From Helicobacter pylori (GTDB lineage Bacteria; Campylobacterota; Campylobacteria; Campylobacterales; Helicobacteraceae): a DNA stretch of 64,000 nt. Positions 8,757-16,643 of the stretch are shown here, piece after piece. The translations under genes and the position numbers were made by a program. The stretch lies in NCBI RefSeq assembly GCF_001653455.1, contig NZ_CP011486.1:682001-746000 (forward strand). Reading direction: 5' to 3'. The notes under the pieces were generated by a model. The model did no database searches. It was not told the DNA's origin and was given only the letters and a program-made list of their open reading frames with translations. Position 1 is the stretch's first letter, and the number at the start of each line of letters is the position of its first letter.

Positions 8757-8795
8757 TTACGCACAGAGCAACATCAAATAAGGGAATACAGATGA
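8721..8795 (+). CDS. 24-codon leader ORF overlapping the next start
   Basis: ATG 8721 has a strong ribosome site (AAGGAG, 8711-8716) and opens a 24-codon frame (MEKYSLHLYC…) ending at TGA 8793-8795, which overlaps the ATG of the SAM-hydrolase-like gene (ATGA). That geometry permits translational coupling. It arose from the frameshifted hom signal-peptide relic and need not have a function of its own. Confidence 0.35.
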   Translation: MEKYSLHLYCSALRTEQHQIREYR

Positions 8796-9688
8796 GAAAA
8801 ACGATTTTAGCGTTGTTTTTAGCAGCGCAGATAGGGTTTGTTTATGCTAATAACGCTTTGATTTTGCAAACAGATTTTAGCCTAAAAGATGGGGCGGTCT
8901 CGGCGATGAAAGGCGTTGCTTTCAGCGTTGATCATAACCTTAAAATCTTTGATTTAACGCATGAAATCCCTCCGTATAACATTTGGGAAGGCGCTTACCG
9001 CTTGTATCAAACCGCTAGTTACTGGCCAGAGGGTTCGGTATTTGTGAGCGTGGTTGATCCGGGCGTAGGCACTAATCGTAAATCGGTGGTATTAAAAACT
9101 AAAAACAATCAGTATTTCGTCTCGCCAGATAACGGCACGCTGACTTTGGTGGCGCAAACTTTGGGGATTGATAGCGTGCGAGAAATTGATGAAAAAGCTA
9201 ACCGCTTGAAAGGTTCTGAAAAATCCTACACTTTCCATGGTCGTGATGTGTATGCCTACACCGGTGCACGCCTAGCTTCTGGAGCGATCCCATTTGAGCA
9301 GGTCGGGCCAAAACTCCCTTCAAAAGTTGTTGAAATTCCTTATCAAAAAGCTAAAGCGACAAAAGGGGAGGTGAAAGGCAATATCCCGATTTTGGATATT
9401 CAATACGGCAATGTTTGGAGCAATATTAGCGCTAAAATACTGAATCAAGCAGGGATCAAACTCAATGACACGCTGTGTGTAACCATTTTTAAAGGTTCTG
9501 AGAAAAAATACGAAGGGAAAATGCCGTATGTCGCAAGCTTTGGTAATGTGCCAGAAGGCCATCCCTTGGTTTATCTTAACAGCTTGTTGAATGTTTCTGT
9601 GGCGCTGAATATGGATAATTTCGCGCAAAAATACCAGATTAAATCTGGCGCAGAATGGAATATTGAAGCGAAGAAATGCGCTAAGTAA
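8792..9688 (+). CDS. Exported SAM hydrolase-like (DUF62) protein
   Basis: The protein belongs to the SAM hydroxide adenosyltransferase (DUF62) family, related to fluorinases and chlorinases, whose plain members split SAM to adenosine and methionine. Family landmarks are ILQTDFSLKDG near the N-terminus, the SVVDPGVGT loop, SPDNGTL, and a downstream FHGRDVYA. Unusually for a SAM-using enzyme, residues 1-20 form a signal peptide (MRKTILALFLAAQIGFVYANN), placing it in the periplasm. I chose the ATG at 8792; a frame 15 codons longer lacks a canonical ATG. Codon choice (CTG, GCG, CGT) looks less A+T-rich than its neighbours, which may indicate later acquisition. The in vivo substrate is unknown. 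Confidence 0.8.
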   Translation: MRKTILALFLAAQIGFVYANNALILQTDFSLKDGAVSAMKGVAFSVDHNLKIFDLTHEIPPYNIWEGAYRLYQTASYWPEGSVFVSVVDPGVGTNRKSVVLKTKNNQYFVSPDNGTLTLVAQTLGIDSVREIDEKANRLKGSEKSYTFHGRDVYAYTGARLASGAIPFEQVGPKLPSKVVEIPYQKAKATKGEVKGNIPILDIQYGNVWSNISAKILNQAGIKLNDTLCVTIFKGSEKKYEGKMPYVASFGNVPEGHPLVYLNSLLNVSVALNMDNFAQKYQIKSGAEWNIEAKKCAK

Positions 9689-9969
9689 AGCGCTTTTTTG
9701 AAAAATAAAGGGGTGAAGCGTTCCAAATCGCTAAATACGAGTGGGTTTTTGCTAGGGGTTTTAAAAGTTTTGAGCGTCAAGTTTTTATCAAAATAGCCTA
9801 ATTAATGGTAAATTAGCTCTCAAACAAACGCTTGTATTTAAAAATTTGTTTCTATTTGAAATATAAAGCTCTTTTAAACCCTTTTAAAACTTTAATTTTT
9901 GGAAGAAAATAAACAAACAATTCCCTTAAATTGTATAATGAAAACGCTATAAACTAACAAAGGATAATC

Positions 9970-11967
9970 ATGAAAAAACTATTCACTTCACTTTTATTGT
10001 TCAGTATTTTAGAATCTAACCAAAAAAATGGCTTTTTTATAGAAGCGGGGTTTGAAACCGGGCTGTTAGAAGGCACACAAACGCAAGAAAAAAGATACAC
10101 CACCACGAAAAACACTTATGCAACTTACGATTATTTGCCCACAGACGCTGTTTTAAAAAGAGCGGCTAATCTGTTCACAGACGCTAAATCTATATCACAA
10201 TTAAAATTTTCATCTTTATCCCCTGTTAGAGTGTTATATGTTGGCGGTAAATTAACTATAGAAAACTTCTTGCCTTATAATTTAAGCAATGTTAAGCTTA
10301 GTTTTACAGACGCTCAAGGTAATGTGATTGATTTAGGCGTGATAGAAACTATCCCTAAACACTCTAAAATCGTTTTACCTGGGGAGGCATTTGATAGTCT
10401 AAGAGAGGCATTTGCTAAAATTGACCCTTATACTTTCTTTTTCCCAAAATTTGAAGCCACTAGCACCCAAGCTTCTGACGCTAACACGCAGAGGGTGTTT
10501 GAAGCGCTCAATAATATTCAGACAAATTTTATGATGAAATATAGTAATGAGAAACCAAACAATTTCAATACTTGTTATAATAATACAAGCAAGAATGATT
10601 GTTGGCAAAATTTTACCCCAGAAACCGCAAAAGAATTCACTAATTTAATGTTGAACATGATCGCTGTTTTAGATTCCCAATCTTGGGGTGATGCGATTTT
10701 AAACGCTCCTTTTGAATTTACCAATAAAGATGGAGGAGAATGCGATACTGGCAAGGAGAATGATTGCGTGAATCCCGGAACAAATGGGGTTGTCAATTCT
10801 CAAGATGCCAAACAACATGTATTAAAACCACAAGGCATTGTTGATAATTTTAGAAAAAAAATAGAAATTGATGCGGTTGTTCTAAAAAATTCAGGGGTTG
10901 TGGGGTTAGCTAATGGATATGGTAGTGATGGTGAATATGGCACATTAGGAGTAGAAACTTATACCTTAGAGCCTAAAAAACTCTTTGGCGATAATCTTAA
11001 GACCATCAATTTACAAGATTTAAGAGTCATTTTGCATGAATTTAGCCACACTAAAGGCTATACCCATAATGGGAACATGACCTATCAAAGAGTGCCGGTG
11101 ATGAAAGATGGTCAAGTTGAAAAGGATAATAATGGCAAGCCAAAGGACACTGATGGCCTCCCCTATAATGTGTGTTCTCGTTTCAATGGTCCAAATCAAC
11201 CCGCTTTCCCTAGCAACTACCCTAATTCCATCTATCATAATTGTGCAGATGTCCCAGCTGGGTTTGTGGGGGTTACAACGGCGGTTTGGCAGCAGCTCAT
11301 CAATCAAAACGCCCTACCCATTGATTACGCTAATTTGAGCTCTCAAAAAAACTACAATCTAAACGCTACTTTAAACACGCAAGATTTAGCCAATTCCATG
11401 CTCAGCACCATTCAAAAAACTTTTGTAACTTCTAGCGTTACCAATTACCACTCTTCAAGCTCTTCACAAAATTTTAGAAGCCCTATTTTAGGGGTTAACG
11501 CTAAGATAGGTTATCAAAACTACTTTAATGATTTTATAGGATTAGCGTATTATGGCATTATCAAATACAATTACGCTAAAGCGAGCAGCGAAAAAGTCCA
11601 ACAACTAAGCTATGGTGGGGGGGTGGATTTGTTGCTTGATTTTATCACTACCTATACCAATAAAAACCAAAACGATATTTTAGTTAAAAGAAATTTTTCT
11701 TCATCTTTTGGTATCTTTGGTGGGTTAAGGGGCTTGTATAACAGCTACTATGTGTTAAACAAAGTCAAAGGGAGCGGTAATTTAGATGTGGCTACCGGGT
11801 TGAATTACCGCCATAAGCATTCTAAATATTCTGTAGGCATTAGCATTCCTTTAATCCAAAGAAAAGCTAGCGTCGTTTCTGCTAACGGCGATTATACAAA
11901 CTCTTTTGTTTTCAATGAAGGGGCTGGTCATTTTAAGGTGTTTTTTAATTACGGGTGGATTTTTTAA
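9970..11967 (+). CDS. Hom-family outer membrane protein (HomA/HomB type)
   Basis: This 665-residue protein occupies the HP0710 locus and matches the HomA/HomB family of paralogous OMPs, which occur at one or two loci and have been associated with adherence and disease. It has a hydrophobic export signal (MKKLFTSLLLFSIL), a large extracellular domain (about 30-470) and a C-terminal barrel (about 490-665) with the conserved YGGGVDLLLDF and FGIFGGLRG blocks, ending in aromatic residues (YGWIF). Residues 356-366 read HEFSHTKGYTH, a full HExxHxxGxxH zinc-protease signature; see findings. Many Cys residues sit in the middle domain. I cannot decide between homA and homB from memory. The promoter has TATAAT at about 9933-9938. 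Confidence 0.88.
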   Translation: MKKLFTSLLLFSILESNQKNGFFIEAGFETGLLEGTQTQEKRYTTTKNTYATYDYLPTDAVLKRAANLFTDAKSISQLKFSSLSPVRVLYVGGKLTIENFLPYNLSNVKLSFTDAQGNVIDLGVIETIPKHSKIVLPGEAFDSLREAFAKIDPYTFFFPKFEATSTQASDANTQRVFEALNNIQTNFMMKYSNEKPNNFNTCYNNTSKNDCWQNFTPETAKEFTNLMLNMIAVLDSQSWGDAILNAPFEFTNKDGGECDTGKENDCVNPGTNGVVNSQDAKQHVLKPQGIVDNFRKKIEIDAVVLKNSGVVGLANGYGSDGEYGTLGVETYTLEPKKLFGDNLKTINLQDLRVILHEFSHTKGYTHNGNMTYQRVPVMKDGQVEKDNNGKPKDTDGLPYNVCSRFNGPNQPAFPSNYPNSIYHNCADVPAGFVGVTTAVWQQLINQNALPIDYANLSSQKNYNLNATLNTQDLANSMLSTIQKTFVTSSVTNYHSSSSSQNFRSPILGVNAKIGYQNYFNDFIGLAYYGIIKYNYAKASSEKVQQLSYGGGVDLLLDFITTYTNKNQNDILVKRNFSSSFGIFGGLRGLYNSYYVLNKVKGSGNLDVATGLNYRHKHSKYSVGISIPLIQRKASVVSANGDYTNSFVFNEGAGHFKVFFNYGWIF

Positions 11968-12172
11968 ATATAAAATCCATTAAGCGCGAAATCTATTGAC
12001 AGAAATAATGTTTTTTTAAATAAAAGCCTTATTTTTGTCTTTTTTTCGTATAATAAGATTTAAGTTGATATTGATAGCGATACGCTAAGAATTTTCAAGT
12101 TTTTGCGATCAAATCAATATTTCTTAATAAGCTCATAGCTTTAATATTCAAAATAATATAAAAAGGAAAGTC

Positions 12173-13393
12173 ATGTATGCGGCTCATCCTGTTAAACCCC
12201 TAAAAACCCCTAAACTCAAAACTAAATTTTTAAGGCGTGTGTTTGTGGGTGCGTCTATTAGGCGCTGGAATGATCAAGCATGCCCTTTGGATTTTGTGGA
12301 ATTAGACAAACAAGCCCATAAAGCGATGATCGCTTATTTGCTCGCTAAAGATTTAAAAGATAGGGGCAATGAATTAGATTTAGATCTTTTAATCAAGTAT
12401 TTTTGCTTTGAATTTTTGGAGCGCTTGGTTTTAACCGATATTAAACCCCCTATTTTTTACGCCCTCCAACAAACCCATAGCAAGGAATTAGCCTCCTATG
12501 TCGCGCAAATTTTGCAAGATGAAATTGGCGCGTATTTTTCTTTGCAAGAATTAGAAGAGTATTTAAGCCACAAACCCCAAATTTTAGAAACCCAAATTTT
12601 AGAGAGAGCGCATTTTTATGCGTCTAAATGGGAGTTTGATATTATTTATCATTTTAACCCCAACATGTATGGCGTGAAAGAGATTAAAGAAAAAATTGAC
12701 AAGCAACTCCACAATAACGAGCATTTGTTTGAAGGGCTTTTTGGGGAAAAAGAAGATTTGAAAAAATTGGTGAGCATGTTTGGGCAGTTGCGTTTCCAAA
12801 AGCGTTGGAGTCAAACCCCACGAGTGCCACAAACGAGCGTCCTAGGGCATACCTTATGCGTGGCGCTTATGGGGTATTTATTGAGTTTTGATTTAAAAGC
12901 TTGTAAAAGCATGCGGATCAATCATTTTTTGGGCGGGCTTTTCCATGATTTACCCGAGATTCTAACCAGAGACATTATCACGCCTATCAAACAAAGCGTT
13001 GCAGGGCTTGATCATTGCATTAAAGAGATTGAAAAAAAGGAAATGCAAAACAAGGTCTATTCCTTTGTCTCTTTGGGCGTTCAAGAAGATTTAAAATACT
13101 TCACCGAAAACGAGTTCAAAAACCGCTATAAAGACAAATCCCATCAAATCGTTTTCACTAAAGACGCTGAAGAGTTATTCACTTTTTTTAACCACGATAC
13201 CTATCAAGGGGTTTGTGGGGAGCTTTTAAAAGTGTGCGATCATTTGAGCGCGTTTTTAGAAGCTAAAATCTCTCTTTCTCATGGCATTTCTAGCAACGAT
13301 TTAATCAAAGGGGCAGAAAATCTTTTGAAATTGCGATCCCAAACAGAATTGCTTGATTTGGATTTAGGAAAATTGTTTAGGAATTTTAAATAG
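12173..13393 (+). CDS. HD-domain phosphohydrolase-like protein
   Basis: This is a 406-residue soluble protein with an HD-type metal-dependent phosphohydrolase core in the second half. The likely metal ligands are the His in SVLGHTLCVAL, the HD pair in GGLFHDLPEILTRD, and a late Asp in KVCDHLSAF. This pattern resembles the YfbR/5'-nucleotidase branch of HD proteins; the true substrate is unknown. The ATG at 12173 follows AAAGGAAAG. It stands between the hom gene and a Fic gene, each with its own spacer, so it is probably transcribed alone. Confidence 0.75.
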   Translation: MYAAHPVKPLKTPKLKTKFLRRVFVGASIRRWNDQACPLDFVELDKQAHKAMIAYLLAKDLKDRGNELDLDLLIKYFCFEFLERLVLTDIKPPIFYALQQTHSKELASYVAQILQDEIGAYFSLQELEEYLSHKPQILETQILERAHFYASKWEFDIIYHFNPNMYGVKEIKEKIDKQLHNNEHLFEGLFGEKEDLKKLVSMFGQLRFQKRWSQTPRVPQTSVLGHTLCVALMGYLLSFDLKACKSMRINHFLGGLFHDLPEILTRDIITPIKQSVAGLDHCIKEIEKKEMQNKVYSFVSLGVQEDLKYFTENEFKNRYKDKSHQIVFTKDAEELFTFFNHDTYQGVCGELLKVCDHLSAFLEAKISLSHGISSNDLIKGAENLLKLRSQTELLDLDLGKLFRNFK

Positions 13394-13529
13394 TTTTTGA
13401 AGTCATTTAGGTTTTATTTTAATATATTATTAATTATAAATTTAAAAACAAGTTTTAAACAACACAAAGTTTTGAGACTATAAAAATTTAATTATCAGCA
13501 TTTGATTATAATATGCGAAAAAGAATTTA

Positions 13530-14234
13530 ATGATGCACTGCAAAGAATTACTAGAATTTAACGATTACGCTATGGATTTAACGATTCGTATGGCGCACCA
13601 TAGCACCGCTATTGAAAACAATCCTTTGAGCCTTGCTGAAACCATAAGCATTTTAACTACTGAATACATTCCTAGAGAAATGCCTCAAAGAGCCTTTTTT
13701 GAAGTGAAAAACTATCAAAATATACTCCCTTTTCTATTAGAAAACCTGAATAGAGGACAAAGTGTTGATAGCTTTTTTATAAGAGAGTTGCATGGGATTT
13801 TAATGAATTTTTTACTCCCTAACAAGGGGGCTTTTAAAACGACTGATAATATCATTTTAGGAGCCAGTTTTGAAACGACACCCCATTTTCAAGTGCCTAT
13901 GGCTATAAAAGAATGGTGCGACAATCTCAATTATAAGATGCATGCCCTACAAGATAAAGAAGAGAAATTAAAAGCTATTTTAGAACAACATATTTTGTTT
14001 GAAAAAATCCACCCTTTTAGCGATGGCAATGGTAGGGTAGGCAGAATGCTAATCTTTTATAGCGTATTAGAGCAAAATTTAGTGCCATTTGTGATTACCA
14101 AAGAACAAAAAGAAGCTTACATTAAAGCTTTAGACACGCACAATACAGAAAGCTTATACCAACTCGCTAAAGTATCCCAAGAGTTCGAACTCACACGCAT
14201 ACAAGGGCAAATGATATTGAATAAGAATAAATAA
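13530..14234 (+). CDS. Fic-domain AMPylase-like protein
   Basis: Fic enzymes move AMP or another nucleotide part from a cofactor to target hydroxyls. The core motif is intact at residues 161-172, HPFSDGNGRVGR, with catalytic His161. Residues 25-30 (STAIEN) fit the inhibitory-helix motif [S/T]xxxE[G/N], with Glu29 expected to keep the enzyme autoinhibited in cis; this makes it a self-restrained class II-type Fic and explains the lack of a separate antitoxin. TATAAT-like sequence (13505-13510) is very close to the ATG, suggesting a short leader, and no strong ribosome site is visible. Targets are unknown. Confidence 0.88.
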   Translation: MMHCKELLEFNDYAMDLTIRMAHHSTAIENNPLSLAETISILTTEYIPREMPQRAFFEVKNYQNILPFLLENLNRGQSVDSFFIRELHGILMNFLLPNKGAFKTTDNIILGASFETTPHFQVPMAIKEWCDNLNYKMHALQDKEEKLKAILEQHILFEKIHPFSDGNGRVGRMLIFYSVLEQNLVPFVITKEQKEAYIKALDTHNTESLYQLAKVSQEFELTRIQGQMILNKNK

Positions 14235-14259
14235 ATCTTAAAAAATCATGTTTTAAATT

Positions 14260-15510
14260 TCAAGCGCGCATCAAATAGAGCTTTTTCCTTTCGCTTGATG
14301 AAGCGATATTGAGTAATTGGCGGTATTTGGTGATCGTTCTTCTCACCATTTTCAAATGGAATTTTTCTTCAATGAGTTCTAAAATTTTAGCGTCGCTCAA
14401 AGGCTCTTTTTTGTCTTCATTTTTAATCAATTCTAAAAGGTAGTCTTTAATCACGGCGTTTGAAGTCTCGCTGTTGTCTAAAGCGGTGCTAAAAAAATGC
14501 TTAATAGGGAAAACCCCTCTCTCGCACGCCAAATATTTATTAGAAATGGCCCTTGAAATCGTGCTTACAGAGTGGTTAAATTCATTAGCTAAATCCAATA
14601 ATTTTAAAGGGCGCAATTCCTTACCCTTAAAAAAATCGTATTGATACTCTAAAAGCATGAGTCCGATTTTATAAATCGTGGCTTTCCTTAAATTTAAAGC
14701 GTCAATCAAATCTTTAGCCTCTTTTAATTTCTCTTTCAAATAATCGCTATTTTCAGAGTGCTTTTCTTCTAAACTGATCGTTGGGTAGCTCTCATCATTC
14801 AAACGGACGATGATTTCATTATCCACTTCCATAATAAAAAGCTCAGGAATGACCTCTATTTCTTTTTCTAAAAACTCAATAGCCGGAGGGTTTTTAAAGG
14901 ATTTTAAAATTTTTAAAGCCTTTTCATAATAAAAATCTTTAGAAAATTCATGGTGTTTTTCTAAATGCAAAATAATTTTTCGCGCCTCTTCATAAAGCTC
15001 GTTATCGTCTAATTCCCTACTCTCTAGCTGGAATAAAAAGCCCTCTTTCACGTCTCTAGCACCAATGCCGGCTGGATTAAGGTAGCTAAAACGCTTGCGC
15101 ACTTTCTCATAAATTCCGCTCTCTACCCCTAAAATTTTAGCCCTTTCTTCAATATTTTCTTCAAAATACCCCTCATGATTCAACCCGTTGATAATATCCA
15201 TAGCGATTTTTTGAGAAATTTCAGTGGGAAAAAGAGGGGGAATGATTTGAGCTTCTAGGGTTTCAAAAAGGCTTTTGGAAGCGATTGCAAAATTTTCTAA
15301 ATGATCGTTGCTGTTTTTGGTGTTGAAGCGATCGCTAAAACTTTTAATGCGTTTGTTTTCAATTTTGATTAAGGGGTTATCTAGGGCGTTTTGTTTTAAA
15401 ACTTCTTCTAAATCTTCAAGCTCGCTTTGTAAAATGGGTAACCACCCTTTTAAAGTGGCGTTTAACTTATTTTTAGGGCTAAGGTTTGCGCGTAAAACCG
15501 CCATATTCAC
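14260..15510 (-). CDS. rpoN: RNA polymerase sigma-54 factor
   Basis: RpoN directs polymerase to -24/-12 promoters of the middle flagellar genes and needs FlgR-type activators. This 416-residue protein shows the N-terminal activator-responsive region (ending near 45), a core-binding region, a helix-turn-helix (about 305-330) and the RpoN box near the C-terminus (VRRTITKYR in place of the usual ARRTVAKYR). It is shorter than the E. coli protein (477) because the acidic region II is reduced, as usual in Epsilonproteobacteria. The start overlaps the lptB stop by four bases; a second ATG two codons later is possible. Confidence 0.96.
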   Translation of the reverse strand: MNMAVLRANLSPKNKLNATLKGWLPILQSELEDLEEVLKQNALDNPLIKIENKRIKSFSDRFNTKNSNDHLENFAIASKSLFETLEAQIIPPLFPTEISQKIAMDIINGLNHEGYFEENIEERAKILGVESGIYEKVRKRFSYLNPAGIGARDVKEGFLFQLESRELDDNELYEEARKIILHLEKHHEFSKDFYYEKALKILKSFKNPPAIEFLEKEIEVIPELFIMEVDNEIIVRLNDESYPTISLEEKHSENSDYLKEKLKEAKDLIDALNLRKATIYKIGLMLLEYQYDFFKGKELRPLKLLDLANEFNHSVSTISRAISNKYLACERGVFPIKHFFSTALDNSETSNAVIKDYLLELIKNEDKKEPLSDAKILELIEEKFHLKMVRRTITKYRQLLNIASSSERKKLYLMRA

Positions 15511-16229
15511 ACCTTAAAATTTTCCCCTAAATAATACTTGCGCACCAAAGCGTTTTCATAAATTTCATTAGCGTTCCCGCTCGCTAGAAGCGTGCCGCTT
15601 TTAATCACATACGCCCTATGGCATACGCTCAAAGTCTCTCGCACATTGTGATCAGTGATCAATACGCCAATGTTTAATTCAATCAAGCTTTCAATAATCT
15701 TTTGAATATCAATCACGGCGATCGGATCCACGCCTGCAAAAGGCTCATCTAGCAGCACGAATTTAGGGTTTTTCATCAAAGCTCTAGCGATTTCTACACG
15801 CCTTCTTTCTCCCCCACTCAAGCTCATGCCCTTGCGCTCTCTTATGGCTTGGATATTGAAAGCGTCAAGCAAACTTTCCATTTTTTCTTCGCTCTCTTTA
15901 GAGTTTTTGAAAGTGGTCTCCCCTGCTAGGGCTAAATTCTCTTCCACGCTCAATTCTTTAAAAATGCTGGATTCTTGAGGCAAGTAACCTATGCCTAAAT
16001 TAGAGCGCTTGTGTAAGGGGTATTTGGCTAAATTCACATCGTTTAAATAAACGCTCCCCCCACTAGGCTCTAAAAGCCCGCATATCATGTAAAAGGTGGT
16101 GGTTTTACCCGCTCCGTTAGGCCCTAAAAGCCCCACCACTTCGCCGCTTTTCACTTCCAAAGAAACATCTGAAACAATTTTAGTTTTTTTGATTTGTTTG
16201 TTTAAATGTTCTGCTTTTAAAATATCCAT
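15507..16229 (-). CDS. lptB: LPS transport ABC ATPase LptB
   Basis: LptB is the cytoplasmic ATPase that powers extraction of lipopolysaccharide from the inner membrane with LptF and LptG. The 240 residues contain Walker [10 protein letters not shown] (about 36-44), the Q loop (GYLPQESS), the signature [15 protein letters not shown], Walker [14 protein letters not shown] and the switch His in TDHNVRE, all intact. The LptB-specific strings [13 protein letters not shown] and VRETL support the call over generic ABC ATPases. It lies between tsaE and rpoN, and lptB-rpoN is a widespread pairing. Confidence 0.94.
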   Translation of the reverse strand: MDILKAEHLNKQIKKTKIVSDVSLEVKSGEVVGLLGPNGAGKTTTFYMICGLLEPSGGSVYLNDVNLAKYPLHKRSNLGIGYLPQESSIFKELSVEENLALAGETTFKNSKESEEKMESLLDAFNIQAIRERKGMSLSGGERRRVEIARALMKNPKFVLLDEPFAGVDPIAVIDIQKIIESLIELNIGVLITDHNVRETLSVCHRAYVIKSGTLLASGNANEIYENALVRKYYLGENFKV

Positions 16230-16241
16230 TCAAGCGACCCT

Positions 16242-16643
16242 TCAAGCGATCTTTATTGTATAAAAACGGCTATTTGATTCGGTTTTGATTTCTACAACCT
16301 TAACAGCTAAATCGTATTTTTTTAAAATTTTTTCTAATTTTTCATCGCCCCATTCCACAAAATGGATCCCCTTTTCTAACAGACACTCCAACATGCCAAG
16401 CTCCAAGCAAGTCTCTAAATCGCGCATGTAAAAATCATAATGGAACACGCTCTCGCTATAAGCATGCATCACGCTAAAGGTGGGCGAAGTCGCTTGAATA
16501 TCCAAACCCAAATGCTTCAAGCACGCTTGAACTAAAGTCGTTTTACCGCTCCCTACAACGCCTTTTAAAAACACCACCCCCTTAAAATCATCTTTTAAAA
16601 TTGCAGCCGCCACTTTGTCTAACTCGTCTAAATGCGCTCTCAT
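16242..16643 (-). CDS. tsaE: tRNA t6A biosynthesis ATPase TsaE
   Basis: TsaE is the P-loop ATPase that partners TsaB and TsaD in making threonylcarbamoyladenosine at position 37 of ANN-decoding tRNAs. Residues 28-35 are GVVGSGKT, followed by the family strings SPTFSVMHAY, HYDFYM and HFVEWGDE. Its 133 residues are the usual length. It overlaps the dnaX stop by four bases and precedes lptB by 12. A TcdA-like enzyme that further cyclises t6A is at 54247-54918. Confidence 0.93.
   Translation of the reverse strand: MRAHLDELDKVAAAILKDDFKGVVFLKGVVGSGKTTLVQACLKHLGLDIQATSPTFSVMHAYSESVFHYDFYMRDLETCLELGMLECLLEKGIHFVEWGDEKLEKILKKYDLAVKVVEIKTESNSRFYTIKIA

Noticed and set aside
11617-11623. G7 in the hom barrel region
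   Set aside because: It encodes the conserved YGGGVDL motif and is short, so slippage is not needed to explain it.
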